64,000 nt of DNA from Paenibacillus eucommiae (GTDB taxonomy: Bacteria; Bacillota; Bacilli; Paenibacillales; NBRC-103111). Under the pieces are notes generated by a model. The model searched no databases. It saw only the letters and a program-made list of their open reading frames with translations, and was not told the DNA's origin. Position numbers and translations under genes: made by a program. The stretch covers positions 62,001-126,000 of the forward strand of contig NZ_JAGGLB010000016.1 in NCBI RefSeq assembly GCF_017874215.1, given 5' to 3'. Every line of letters begins with the position of its first letter. The first letter of the stretch is position 1. Of this stretch, positions 35,061 through 44,322 are shown piece after piece.

Positions 35061-35891
35061 ATGCCGCAAACTAGAATGACACGTATTTCCTTATACGCTT
35101 TATTAATTTTACTTGCTGTACTTTTTTCATTTCCGCTGTATTGGATGATCGTCAATTCGCTTCAGCCGCTTCTTACCGGAGTAACCTGGTTTCCGCTTCG
35201 ACCGACGCTTAGCAACTACCATCTCGCATTCACCCTTCAACCATTTTGGATGTACTTCAAAAACTCTTGTATCCTTGCTTTAATCTCCGTGGGCATACCG
35301 ATTATTACCAGCTTTTTTTCGGCGTTTGCATTTGCCAGGTTGAGGGCTAAATTCAAGGGATTTTTGTTTATGGTCATTTTGGCAACGATGATGGTGCCGG
35401 CAACCGTTACTCAGATCCCGCAATATGTGCTTTTTCATCAATATGGTCTTCTTGGTACTTACTGGCCTTGGATTCTTGGAGGACTCGGCGGCAGCCCTTT
35501 TATTATCTTTCTGTATCGGCAGTTCTTTATGAACGTTCCCAGAGAGCTTGATGAGGCTGCACGTATAGATGGCTGCTCCACATACGGAATCATTTTCCGG
35601 ATTTATATGCCGATTTCTTTGCCAGTGATTGCGACTGCGGGGATATTATTGTTTAATGCAAGCTGGGGCGGGGATTATCTGGCGCCTTATATGTTCTTGC
35701 AGGAAAGACAATATCCATTGGCGACACAGCTGATGCAGGTGGGCTATATTATGCCTAATGCTCCTAGTGTTAGCTTGTTTCAAGTGCAGGAAGCGGCTTT
35801 GGTTATCTTCATTTTGCCTATTCTGATTGTGTTTATGGTTGGCCAGCGTTATCTCATAAGCGGAATTATGACGGGGGCCGTTAAGTCCTAG
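35061..35891 (+). CDS. Sugar ABC transporter permease (MalG-type)
   Basis: A 276-residue permease. The EAA loop is DEAARIDGCSTYGIIFRIYM (residues about 168-187), and the end MTGAVKS is typical of MalG-like proteins. It starts 3 bp after its partner with AAAGGAAG upstream, indicating coupling. Partner of the MalF-type permease at 34146. Confidence 0.93.
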   Translation: MPQTRMTRISLYALLILLAVLFSFPLYWMIVNSLQPLLTGVTWFPLRPTLSNYHLAFTLQPFWMYFKNSCILALISVGIPIITSFFSAFAFARLRAKFKGFLFMVILATMMVPATVTQIPQYVLFHQYGLLGTYWPWILGGLGGSPFIIFLYRQFFMNVPRELDEAARIDGCSTYGIIFRIYMPISLPVIATAGILLFNASWGGDYLAPYMFLQERQYPLATQLMQVGYIMPNAPSVSLFQVQEAALVIFILPILIVFMVGQRYLISGIMTGAVKS

Positions 35892-36050
35892 GGAAGTGAT
35901 ACTAGGTGCTTGTAAATCATGTGAAAAAATCGATATCGAATCTTAATTATCTCACATTGAGGCTCAAAGAATACCATGGTAAGGTAAATGTGCTTATCCA
36001 GGAATGTATATGTATCCAGGAATTGCTGCGGAAAGGATGTTCAACCAGCC

Positions 36051-37433
36051 ATGTGCGCAAAATCAATCCGGGTTACTCAAGGTGTAGAGCCTTGGGCAAT
36101 CCTTCAGCAAGAGGAAGGATTCGCCAAGCTATTGCTTGAAGGCGTATGGGAGTGCGAGAAAGCTTATGATCCAGCATCTATAGCGATCTCAATTCGGGTT
36201 ATTTTAGAGGAAACCGGTAAAATTGTCGCACGATCCACATCGAATCGGATGCTGGCGGAAGGCAGCTGGACTGCGGAAATTTTGCAGATTCCTTCAGGCG
36301 GTTTATATCGGATTGAGCCGTATATGACCAGCTTGAAGGCTGAGGATAGCTGGGAATTCCGCGGGGAAATGATCCATCATGTTGGCGTCGGCGATATCTG
36401 GGTCATTGCAGGCCAGAGCAACGCTCAAGGCGCTGGAGCCGGTGATTATTCGGACCTGCCCGAGTTAGGCATCCATTTGTTTCGCAACAACCAGCAATGG
36501 GATCTAGCCACTCATCCGCTGCGGGATGATGCGCTTCATTCACCTTTTATGACATTCGCGAAAGAAGTGAAGAAAGCCGTACACCATCCAATCGGATTGC
36601 TGCAAACTGCGGTTGGTGCTACTTACCTGCAGCTGTGGAATCCGGCAGAAAATGGCTGCCTGTACCGCAGCATGCTCGATGTGATTAAGCGGGTGGGAGG
36701 CAAGGTAAGAGGGGTGTTATGGTATCAGGGGGAGTCGGACGCAGCTTGGTATTGGTATGAGGATTGTAGCTCCGAGGAGCCCCATACTTATTTATCCAGG
36801 TTTTCACAAATGGTGGAGACGAGCCGGCAGGATCTGGGGAACGCGGAGCTTCCCTACTTGACCTTACAATTAAACCGAACGGCGTTTACCGGATACCCTG
36901 GGGAAAATCACTCGTGGGGGAGCTTGCGTGAGATGCAGCGAAGGGCTGCTAGCACGATGAAGCATGTGTACGTGATGCCGACACTGGATTGTGCTTTGTC
37001 TGATCCCATTCATAACGGAACTCAAGGCAATAAAACCATTGGTGAACGATTGGCCAAGACAGCGCTGGCTGAGGTGTATGGGATAGCTATGGCATACAGA
37101 GCGCCTAACCTGATTCATGCAGTCTATGGGGGAGCGACAGAAGAAGGCAAACAGACAATCGAGCTTCAATTCGAGCATGTACAGGGCAGTCTGCGGGCAA
37201 TTGATCCTCAAGCTCAGGTTTTTAGTGTGGAAGACGATGTGGGTTTAGTTCAGATAGATGTATGGCAGGTAAAAGAAAACGATAAGATCGTCGTTGTATT
37301 GAAGCGCGATTGTTGTGGTAAGGCGGTGATTCATGGGGCGCATGAAGCTAATCCTGCCTATTCGCTGCCGATGGACTCCGTTACTGGCCTTCCAATTCTT
37401 GCGTTTTACAGCTTTGAAGTGAGGGGAGGCTAA
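36051..37433 (+). CDS. Sialate-O-acetylesterase-type SGNH esterase 2
   Basis: A 460-residue esterase, only distantly similar to the first one in this locus. The SGNH motifs are DIWVIAGQSNAQGAGAG, GVLWYQGESDAAWYW, and a C-terminal DPIHNGTQGNKTIGERL with the His. There is no signal peptide. ATG 36051 puts the conserved segment IRVTQGVEPWAILQQ right at the N-terminus; other in-frame starts (35988) or a GTG at 35906 in another frame with a better RBS leave the start uncertain. Two unlike deacetylases in one locus suggest acetyl groups at more than one position. Confidence 0.85.
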   Translation: MCAKSIRVTQGVEPWAILQQEEGFAKLLLEGVWECEKAYDPASIAISIRVILEETGKIVARSTSNRMLAEGSWTAEILQIPSGGLYRIEPYMTSLKAEDSWEFRGEMIHHVGVGDIWVIAGQSNAQGAGAGDYSDLPELGIHLFRNNQQWDLATHPLRDDALHSPFMTFAKEVKKAVHHPIGLLQTAVGATYLQLWNPAENGCLYRSMLDVIKRVGGKVRGVLWYQGESDAAWYWYEDCSSEEPHTYLSRFSQMVETSRQDLGNAELPYLTLQLNRTAFTGYPGENHSWGSLREMQRRAASTMKHVYVMPTLDCALSDPIHNGTQGNKTIGERLAKTALAEVYGIAMAYRAPNLIHAVYGGATEEGKQTIELQFEHVQGSLRAIDPQAQVFSVEDDVGLVQIDVWQVKENDKIVVVLKRDCCGKAVIHGAHEANPAYSLPMDSVTGLPILAFYSFEVRGG

Positions 37434-37437
37434 CGGG

Positions 37438-38463
37438 ATGATCGGGACCGTATGGCGTATCTCTTCTTATAAGGGTCATCTCAGCATCATTGGAGAAAAT
37501 GCGCAAATCCGCACCGAGCTTGTTCCTGCAAGAGGCAGCAAATTGGTCTCCTTGATGAATAAGCAAACAGGGCGGGAATGGATCTATACGGCGGATCAAT
37601 CGAATCATGCAGAGCATGCGAACGATGCGGATCAATCGAACCATACAGACCGCTTCTGGAAGGAGCCATTAAGCAGCGGAATGGCTTGGGACGCGGCAGA
37701 TCGTTCCGGTTGGGATGAATTGTTTCCAACGATTTCCCCTTGTTTAAGTCCGGATGCTGCTTTTTCAGGCCGACAGCTTCCTGATCATGGTGAAGTGTGG
37801 AGCTTGCCTTGGGAGTATGCGATCAAGGGGGACGATCTGGAGCTTTGGGTGAAGGGTGTACAATTGCCCTATCTTTTCAGAAAAACCTATCGTATAGAGG
37901 AATCTGCGCTCCATATCCAATATGAGCTGCAGAATTGCTCTTCGCATTCATTTTCTTATATTTGGGCACCTCATTGTCTCTTGAAAATTGAAGCAGGTAT
38001 GAAGCTTGCAGGGAAGCCGTTTGCAGGGATACAGCCCCCGCAGCAGATACTTATGCGTCATTCAAAGATGGAACGATTTGAGAGTGAGGCTGTATACAGC
38101 ACTTATCCTTTCATTAAAACGAAGGAGGGTCAAATCATAGATATGAGAATTGTTGAACCTAAGCTTCAATTACATGCCGAGAAATACTGGTTTGTGAATA
38201 GAGTTACTGAGGGAAATATCAGCATCCAAGCTCCGCAAACGAAGGAGTCCTTTCAATTTGAATATTCAGCTGAAGATTTGCCCTACCTCGCGATTTGGAG
38301 CAATTACGGCGGATATTGGAACGATTATAACCTGGCGATCGAGCCGTCGACTTCCTTTTTGGATGATGTGGAAAGCTCGTCTTATGCCGGCAAAGTCAAA
38401 ACAATCCAAGGACACAGTACTGAAAGCTGGTATTTGAAAGTATCCCTGCAACAGGACATGTAA
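37438..38463 (+). CDS. Aldose-1-epimerase-like (galactose-mutarotase fold) protein
   Basis: A 341-residue protein with the beta-supersandwich pattern of the mutarotase-like superfamily: RGSKLVSLMNKQTGREWIY, GWDELFPTISPC, DHGEVWSLPW (residues about 116-125, containing His and Glu) and a C-terminal NLAIEPSTSF containing the catalytic-type Glu. It would interconvert sugar anomers before oxidation. Residues about 52-66 contain a small duplicated DQSNH segment caused by a 23-bp direct repeat in the DNA. GAGGGGAGG before the ATG overlaps the end of the esterase gene. Confidence 0.78.
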   Translation: MIGTVWRISSYKGHLSIIGENAQIRTELVPARGSKLVSLMNKQTGREWIYTADQSNHAEHANDADQSNHTDRFWKEPLSSGMAWDAADRSGWDELFPTISPCLSPDAAFSGRQLPDHGEVWSLPWEYAIKGDDLELWVKGVQLPYLFRKTYRIEESALHIQYELQNCSSHSFSYIWAPHCLLKIEAGMKLAGKPFAGIQPPQQILMRHSKMERFESEAVYSTYPFIKTKEGQIIDMRIVEPKLQLHAEKYWFVNRVTEGNISIQAPQTKESFQFEYSAEDLPYLAIWSNYGGYWNDYNLAIEPSTSFLDDVESSSYAGKVKTIQGHSTESWYLKVSLQQDM

Positions 38464-38505
38464 TGAACTTTGTTCATCTTCCAAAAACAGAAAGGTGGAT
38501 TAACC

Positions 38506-39621
38506 ATGAGAATATCCTCGATTCAAGTGATTCACGTATTACCCAGATTCTCCTTTCTGAAAATGAGCACTGATGAGGGAATCACAGGCTATGGGGAAGC
38601 TATTGTTGAAGGAAGGTCAAGAACAGTAGAAATGGCCATTAAAGAGCTTGAGCCGCACTTGATCGGTCAGGATCCCAGAAGAATTGAGCATTTGTGGCAG
38701 CTGATGTATCGGGGAACTTTTTACCGGGGCGGTCCTATTCTGACCAGCGCCATAAGCGGCTTAGAGCAAGCGATGTGGGATATATTGGGGAAGTCGTTAG
38801 GTGTTCCCGTGTACCAGCTTCTTGGTGGAAACGTGCGAAATCGCATAAGGATGTATAAGCACATTGGGGGTGAAACGACTCAGGAGCTTTACGAATCTGC
38901 GAAAAATGCCGTCAATGAAGGCTTTACCATGGTGAAAACGCCGATAGAGATTGCAAGGATTCTAGAAACGCCCGCTTACCTGATTCGGCAAATGGAACGT
39001 ATCGAAGCTGTTCGTGCAGCAATTGGCAACAATGTCGATCTTGCGATTGATTTTCACGGACGCATCAGCCCTGCGCTGGCTATAAAGCTGGCAAAGGGAT
39101 TAGAACGTTTTGATCCGCTTTTTATCGAGGAGCCTTGTTTGCCAGAAAATGTGGATGCCATGGCGATGATTGCGCGATCAACCAGCATTCCGATTGCAAC
39201 CGGCGAAAGACTGTTTGCGAAATATGCATTCAGAGAGGTGCTGGAGAAGCAAGCTGCAGCGGTGGTACAGCCAGACCTGGCCCATTGCGGCGGGATTATG
39301 GAAGGCAAGAAAATAGCAGCAATGGCGGAAGCTCACTATGCGGCCTTCGCCTCGCACAACCCGTTAGGGCCAATTAACTTGGCTGCGAGCCTGCAGCTTG
39401 CGGCAAATGTTCCGAACTTCCTTGTGCAAGAATACGCTTCGCTTGGTGAGGGATTGCTCAAGAAGCCGTTTGTGATTCGGGACGGGTATATGGATTTGCC
39501 GGAAGGTCCCGGTCTTGGTGTTGAGTTTGATGAAGAGGCGTTAGAGGAAAAGCGCTATTCTGGTGATTTTGACCTCCCTAAAGTATTTCATGCTGATGAT
39601 CAATCGGTAGCGGACTGGTAG
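38506..39621 (+). CDS. Galactonate-dehydratase-like enolase-superfamily enzyme
   Basis: A 371-residue mandelate racemase/muconate lactonising enzyme-type protein close in pattern to D-galactonate dehydratase DgoD. It has a capping domain (TDEGITGYGEAIVEGRSRTVEM), barrel metal ligands in AIDFHGRISP (Asp), LFIEEPCLPEN (Glu) and PIATGERLF (Glu), and the catalytic-His segment FASHNPLGPINLAASLQ. It dehydrates a sugar acid to the 2-keto-3-deoxy acid. ATG 38506 has AAAGGTGG upstream; the frame from 38470 adds 12 residues. Between the mutarotase-like and SDR genes it supplies the dehydration step. Exact sugar acid is not certain. Confidence 0.85.
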   Translation: MRISSIQVIHVLPRFSFLKMSTDEGITGYGEAIVEGRSRTVEMAIKELEPHLIGQDPRRIEHLWQLMYRGTFYRGGPILTSAISGLEQAMWDILGKSLGVPVYQLLGGNVRNRIRMYKHIGGETTQELYESAKNAVNEGFTMVKTPIEIARILETPAYLIRQMERIEAVRAAIGNNVDLAIDFHGRISPALAIKLAKGLERFDPLFIEEPCLPENVDAMAMIARSTSIPIATGERLFAKYAFREVLEKQAAAVVQPDLAHCGGIMEGKKIAAMAEAHYAAFASHNPLGPINLAASLQLAANVPNFLVQEYASLGEGLLKKPFVIRDGYMDLPEGPGLGVEFDEEALEEKRYSGDFDLPKVFHADDQSVADW

Positions 39622-39647
39622 GAGATAAAGAAAGAAGGGGTTGGAGG

Positions 39648-40436
39648 ATGTCATTAGAGCATAAAGTAGTCATTGTAACTGGAGGAGCAGCCAGCATAGG
39701 GAAAGGGATCGCCGAATGCTTTGCCAAGGAAAGCGCGAGGATTGTGATTGCAGATTGCAATGAAGAAGACGGGATGGCTGCGAAAGCTTATTTGGAGCGT
39801 ATGGGCTGTGAGGTTCTGTTCATTAAAATGGATGCTGCGATAGAAGAAGATACGGAAAGAGCCGTTGCTTTGACGCTAGAAAAGTGGGGGCAAATTGATG
39901 TGCTGGTGAATAATGTGGGCACACATTTATATAAACCATTGGTAGATATAAAGACGCAGGAATGGGATTATTTGATGGCCGTAGATTTGAAGGGCTGCTT
40001 TTTAATGTCAAGGAATGTGCTCCCGCATATGAGATCGCGCAATCAAGGATGCATTATTAATATTTCCTCCGTGCATGCGAATGCTTCGAGTAAACATTTC
40101 ACGGCATATTCAGCGGCCAAAGGTGGAGTAGTTTCTATGACCCGAAGCATGGCGGCTGAATATGCAGCTGACGGAATCCGGGTGAATGCTGTATTGCCGG
40201 GATGGACCCGCAGCAAGACAACGGACAAGGACTTATCGCATTACGATGAAGCGGAGAGAAGTAGTGTGCTTGCCCGGTGGGGAAGGGCGATCCCAATCGG
40301 ACGCCTTGCAGAGCCAGTGGAGATCGGACATTCCGTTGTATTCCTGGCAAGTGATAAAGCTTCCTACATTACTGGAGCCTGCTTGTCAGTCGATGGAGGA
40401 TTATCCAGCACTTTAATCATGAATACCGACCACTAA
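39648..40436 (+). CDS. SDR-family NAD(P)-dependent dehydrogenase
   Basis: A 262-residue classical short-chain dehydrogenase: cofactor motif VTGGAASIGKGIAE (residues about 9-22), IVIADCNEEDG with an Asp that favours NAD, NNVGTH, the catalytic Ser (INISSV) and YSAAKGG, and the C-terminal GACLSVDGGLSS. GGTTGGAGG lies directly before the ATG. In this locus it probably oxidises the free aldose to the aldonolactone or acid used by the dehydratase next door. Confidence 0.88.
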   Translation: MSLEHKVVIVTGGAASIGKGIAECFAKESARIVIADCNEEDGMAAKAYLERMGCEVLFIKMDAAIEEDTERAVALTLEKWGQIDVLVNNVGTHLYKPLVDIKTQEWDYLMAVDLKGCFLMSRNVLPHMRSRNQGCIINISSVHANASSKHFTAYSAAKGGVVSMTRSMAAEYAADGIRVNAVLPGWTRSKTTDKDLSHYDEAERSSVLARWGRAIPIGRLAEPVEIGHSVVFLASDKASYITGACLSVDGGLSSTLIMNTDH

Positions 40437-40447
40437 GGGGTGAGGAA

Positions 40448-42121
40448 ATGGCTATTGCCATTCAAGAGCATACAATAACAATCGCAAGTTCTAGCGTAAA
40501 GTTGGGAATCAACAAGGATCGCTTGGAGTCTATTGAGATAAACGGGCAAAGCTGGCTGGTGGAGCCGACCCCTCTCCTGACTTTTTTATTTGCTGGCGAG
40601 AAAGAGGCGCCCTTTGAAGCTAGCAGCTGCAGCATAGTTCCATTGGGGGAGCATGCCGTGGATCTGATTTATGATGGAATGCTGGGACATGTCAATGTGC
40701 GAATTGAAGTATATGGCGAGGATATTTGGATCACTCCCTGTGCGATTACAACGAGGACTGGATTTAAAGCCCTGAGCTTAAACTTAGGCAGGATGGATGC
40801 GAATCGCGATTTAATAATTCCGACCTATCAAGGGGTTAGGATTGATAGGGACTGTCCTTATTTAAGGAAGGAACGGCTGGCTTGGCCTTATGCCTGGGAA
40901 GCAGCCATTCTTTTTATGGAAAATGCAGCGGGTGAATGCTTCTATGCCTGGACAGAGGATCCGGAGGATCGCTATAAGGCATTAAACATAAATCGGGATG
41001 CCGACGGCATACAGATCGGACTTGAAACAGAAAATAACGGACCCTTTCATGATAAAAAAGAAGTAGGCGGGCATACATGGAGATTAGCTGCTTCCATCAA
41101 CGGGTGGCAGGCTGCGGCGGAAAGATATGCCGATTGGCTGGAATCGGCCTGGAAGCTGAAGGAAATCCGCGCGCAAAGAGCCGCATGGCAGGAGGAGATT
41201 CGTTTTGCCGTTTCATGGTGTCCGGCTGACCCGCAGGTGCTTGATGCAATAGCCCAATATATAGCACCTAAGCATGTTCTGATTCACTTTCCAGGGTGGA
41301 GGTCAGATCCGTATGACCGCAATTATCCGAATTATGTATTGGATCCCCATATCCGCCCTTTTCTGGATAAAGCCAGAGCCATGGGCTTTCATGTCATGCT
41401 GCACTTTAATGTTTTTAGCATATCAACCAATCATGAATTATTTCGCCTTTTCAGTGAATACCAATACAGGGATGTGGAAACGGCAGCGTTAATGGCCTGG
41501 TATACAGGATTGAATAACGGTAATTTTGCTTCCTGCCCGCAGAATCCGCTTCTGGAGAGGTATGCGGAGACGGACGTATTATTGTCTTATACTCATATGG
41601 GCTTGACCCGCTGGAGAAATGAAATTACCAAGCAGGTTCTGACCGTCCTGAATCCGGAGCAAAGCGACTGTGTATTCCTGGACCAAACCAATGGACTGCC
41701 GAATATTCAAAATGCCGTCCTTGAAGGCAGGACATGCATAGATGGCGTACAGATGATTATGGGCGATCTAACGCGGATGAAGCCTGGGCTTATCATTGGA
41801 GGAGAGGGCTTGAACGAGGTTTCCATGCGTTATCAAGCTTTTACCCAGCTGCACTTGTTTCAATCTCATCGTGTAAGCATAGAAGGCTTGGAGCAATATG
41901 CCTATAGGGTTTGTGATCTGCTCTATCGCGGGCATACGAAGTTTATCGCCTATTGCAACAATGATGGACATGATGAAGCATCAGAACTGCGGATTCGGGT
42001 ACATGAACAATTAGGCGGAATGCCCAGCATGACATTAAATGATCGAACCATTGATGATTTATTGAAGCCCAATCAATCGGTTCGCGATTTGTTCGATCGG
42101 GCCAATGGATTAAGAAACTAA
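40448..42121 (+). CDS. Putative intracellular glycoside hydrolase (DUF6259-like TIM barrel)
   Basis: A 557-residue protein without signal peptide. The first 230 residues look like a beta-sandwich (IDRDCPYLRKERLAWPYAWE). From about 245 the pattern is that of a TIM barrel: VLIHFPGWRSDPYDRNYPNY, GFHVMLHFNVFSIS, DCVFLDQTNGLPN (about 410-422; candidate nucleophile Asp) and LIIGGEGLNEVS (about 448-459; candidate acid/base Glu). I recognise it as resembling DUF6259-type bacterial proteins, which are treated as putative glycosidases, but not as a named GH family. It starts 12 bp after the SDR stop, with GGTGAGG upstream. Likely cleaves the imported oligosaccharide. Confidence 0.6.
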   Translation: MAIAIQEHTITIASSSVKLGINKDRLESIEINGQSWLVEPTPLLTFLFAGEKEAPFEASSCSIVPLGEHAVDLIYDGMLGHVNVRIEVYGEDIWITPCAITTRTGFKALSLNLGRMDANRDLIIPTYQGVRIDRDCPYLRKERLAWPYAWEAAILFMENAAGECFYAWTEDPEDRYKALNINRDADGIQIGLETENNGPFHDKKEVGGHTWRLAASINGWQAAAERYADWLESAWKLKEIRAQRAAWQEEIRFAVSWCPADPQVLDAIAQYIAPKHVLIHFPGWRSDPYDRNYPNYVLDPHIRPFLDKARAMGFHVMLHFNVFSISTNHELFRLFSEYQYRDVETAALMAWYTGLNNGNFASCPQNPLLERYAETDVLLSYTHMGLTRWRNEITKQVLTVLNPEQSDCVFLDQTNGLPNIQNAVLEGRTCIDGVQMIMGDLTRMKPGLIIGGEGLNEVSMRYQAFTQLHLFQSHRVSIEGLEQYAYRVCDLLYRGHTKFIAYCNNDGHDEASELRIRVHEQLGGMPSMTLNDRTIDDLLKPNQSVRDLFDRANGLRN

Positions 42122-42151
42122 AGTGTTCAGCTTACGCCGGAAGGATGTTAA

Positions 42152-44092
42152 ATGATGCTAACAATGAGCTACTCGGAATATTTAAATAAAGTCCACGGAG
42201 GATGGCTGGGAAAATGCATTGGAGGTACGATCGGAGCAAGGATGGAGAATCATAAAGATCTGCTCGATTTTACTATAGATACTGTATTTCCTGAAATCAT
42301 ACCTCCCAACGATGATTTGGATTTGCAAATTTTATGGCTGCATGTTCTGGAGCAAAAAGGTGCTGGAATCGATAGCCGTGATTTAGCTGATGGCTGGCTG
42401 GAGCATTGCTGGTATCCTTTTAATGAATATGGCTATTTTGTCAAAAACTATAGAATGGGCATTGCTCCCCCCTATTCCGGTGTATTTAATAATGATTATT
42501 TCAGCAATTCAATGGGCTGTCCTATTCGCTCTGAAATTTGGGGATTTATTTGTCCGGGGGATTCCGGGCTTGCCGCAAAGTATGCTCATATGGATGGCGT
42601 ATTGGATCACGATTCACTGGCGGTTTATGGAGAGCAATTTTTTGCTGCCTTAGAGGCACAAGCATTTTTTGAACACGATATTTTTCGGCTGATTGATCAT
42701 GGATTGCAATTTGTTCCTAAGGATTCGGAATTAACCCGCTGTGTGCGATTTGTAATAGACGCGTTCCACGAAGGCTTGGATTGGAAAGAAGCAAGGCTGT
42801 TGATGTTAAGGCATTATGCTTCTCCAGATGCATCCCATTGCGTGCAAAATATTGGCTTGACCGTCTTGGCGCTTCTGTTTGGCAGGGGAGATTTTACGGA
42901 AACGATGATGATTGCTGTCAATAGCGGTTATGATACCGACTGTACAGCAGCGACCTCCGGGGCTATTCTGGGGCAGCTTCTTGGGGCGAATGGAATTCCC
43001 GCTCTGTGGCTTGACAAGATGGGAACGGAATATGTAATGTGGTTTGAATTGAACAGGCGTTCCAAGCTGATTAAAGATTTGGCTGAGGATACTTGTGCCG
43101 CCGGACTTTCACTTATTAGAGACCGGCTGCTGCCCATTGAAATCACCGATATTCCAGAACATATAAGGCCATCACTGCCAAAATGTACGGAGGATTTTTC
43201 TGATTCTCCTGATTCTCCTTGTTCCATTGAAATTCAATATGAGGGAAATCCGTCGATAGGTTATGGCGAGACAGCTCGAGTGACACTTATTTTGCATAAT
43301 CAAGGGGAACGGGCACAAACTGGAATCATTCATATTCATTCTGCTGAAAGCTTAGTGGTTAGTTTTGAGCAAGCCCATATAAGATTGGAAGCGGGAGAAA
43401 AGCAGGAAATGCTGCTGACCTTCCGGGTCAAACCGGATCTCACGGCAATTCCGCAAACGAACCTCTCGACTGTACAATGGCTTGGACCCAATGGTGGGGT
43501 CATGGCTGAGGAGAAATTTGGTTTGGCAGGCGCTGCCCGTGTGAAAATTATTGGTCCGTTTTGGGATATCTATGACACTCGCATTCATCAAAATCATCCA
43601 TTTTATAGAGGACGGCCAAGCGGAAGAGCGAATTTTAACAACTACGTCAATATTGATAAAGCTTATATCGATGAATCCTTTGAAGAGGTTAATAGCCTTG
43701 AAGGAACCTATGCCAATCTGCACACGGATAAATTCGCATTAAATGATGTCTATGCGCTAAAAGGGCAAGCTTGCGTTTATGTGATCCACAATGTGTATGC
43801 TCCAACGGAACGTGATGTTTTTGCTGCAATTGGTCACAACGATGCCTACAAATTTTGGCTTAATGGAGAGCTGAAAGGTGAAGCCAATGAGCATACGCTG
43901 TGGATGCCATTTAACGACGATATTCCCATGCATATGAAAAAGGGGCACAATCAGCTCATTTTCAAAGTGGTACGTTCAGACAGCAATTTCGAGTTTAGCT
44001 TTGGCATTAGGGGAGACTTGCCCTTTGAGAATGAACCGAATTTCACACATTGGTATATTGATTTTTCTAGTTTGATTGAACCGTTTTCATAA
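42152..44092 (+). CDS. ADP-ribosylglycohydrolase-fold protein with C-terminal beta-sandwich domains
   Basis: A 646-residue protein. Residues about 1-330 carry the ADP-ribosylglycohydrolase pattern: KVHGGWLGKCIGGTIGARME at the start, PPNDDLDLQILWL (di-metal Asp cluster), and the late metal motif VNSGYDTDCTAATSGAILG (about 254-272). The rest, about 350-646, is new: an Ig-like segment (YGETARVTLILHNQGE) and a galactose-binding-like domain (FNNYVNIDKAYIDESFEE; GHNDAYKFWLNGELKGEAN). The attached carbohydrate-type modules and its position as last gene of a glycan locus suggest an N- or O-glycoside as substrate, not ADP-ribosylated protein. GGAAGG precedes ATG 42152; ATG 42155 is equally possible. 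A terminator follows. Confidence 0.8.
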   Translation: MMLTMSYSEYLNKVHGGWLGKCIGGTIGARMENHKDLLDFTIDTVFPEIIPPNDDLDLQILWLHVLEQKGAGIDSRDLADGWLEHCWYPFNEYGYFVKNYRMGIAPPYSGVFNNDYFSNSMGCPIRSEIWGFICPGDSGLAAKYAHMDGVLDHDSLAVYGEQFFAALEAQAFFEHDIFRLIDHGLQFVPKDSELTRCVRFVIDAFHEGLDWKEARLLMLRHYASPDASHCVQNIGLTVLALLFGRGDFTETMMIAVNSGYDTDCTAATSGAILGQLLGANGIPALWLDKMGTEYVMWFELNRRSKLIKDLAEDTCAAGLSLIRDRLLPIEITDIPEHIRPSLPKCTEDFSDSPDSPCSIEIQYEGNPSIGYGETARVTLILHNQGERAQTGIIHIHSAESLVVSFEQAHIRLEAGEKQEMLLTFRVKPDLTAIPQTNLSTVQWLGPNGGVMAEEKFGLAGAARVKIIGPFWDIYDTRIHQNHPFYRGRPSGRANFNNYVNIDKAYIDESFEEVNSLEGTYANLHTDKFALNDVYALKGQACVYVIHNVYAPTERDVFAAIGHNDAYKFWLNGELKGEANEHTLWMPFNDDIPMHMKKGHNQLIFKVVRSDSNFEFSFGIRGDLPFENEPNFTHWYIDFSSLIEPFS

Positions 44093-44116
44093 TATATTTA
44101 TATTTCAACAGCAGTG

Positions 44117-44155
44117 AGGACAGTCGAATTATTTTCGGCTTGTCCTTTTATTTTG
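44117..44155 (+). terminator. Terminator of the glycan locus
   Basis: AGGACAGTCGAA and TTCGGCTTGTCCT form an imperfect stem around TTATT, followed by TTTATTTTG. It marks the 3' end of the run of genes from 26.8 kb. Confidence 0.65.
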
Positions 44156-44242
44156 TGCATAGATTCACTACCCTTTAACGTACATTCCTCAGTTTGAAAC
44201 TTTTTGAAACCAAGTATTGATTTCGTAATTTCATGGATGGAT

Positions 44243-44272
44243 TTGCAATATTTTTCCTAATTATGGTATTAT
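44243..44272 (+). promoter_or_regulatory. SigA promoter of the orphan binding-protein gene
   Basis: TTGCAA (44243-44248) and TATTAT (44267-44272) are separated by 18 bp, with an extended TGG before the -10 box, 50 bp upstream of the TTG start. Confidence 0.6.
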
Positions 44273-44322
44273 CTCTTTGGGTCAAACTATTATTTTTTAC
44301 TATTTTTAGGGAGAGTGTTGAA

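Noticed and set aside
35906..36139. 77-codon ORF with a good RBS before esterase 2
   Set aside because: Its second half overlaps conserved esterase sequence in another frame. It may contain the original translation start of the esterase if a frameshift occurred, but this cannot be shown.
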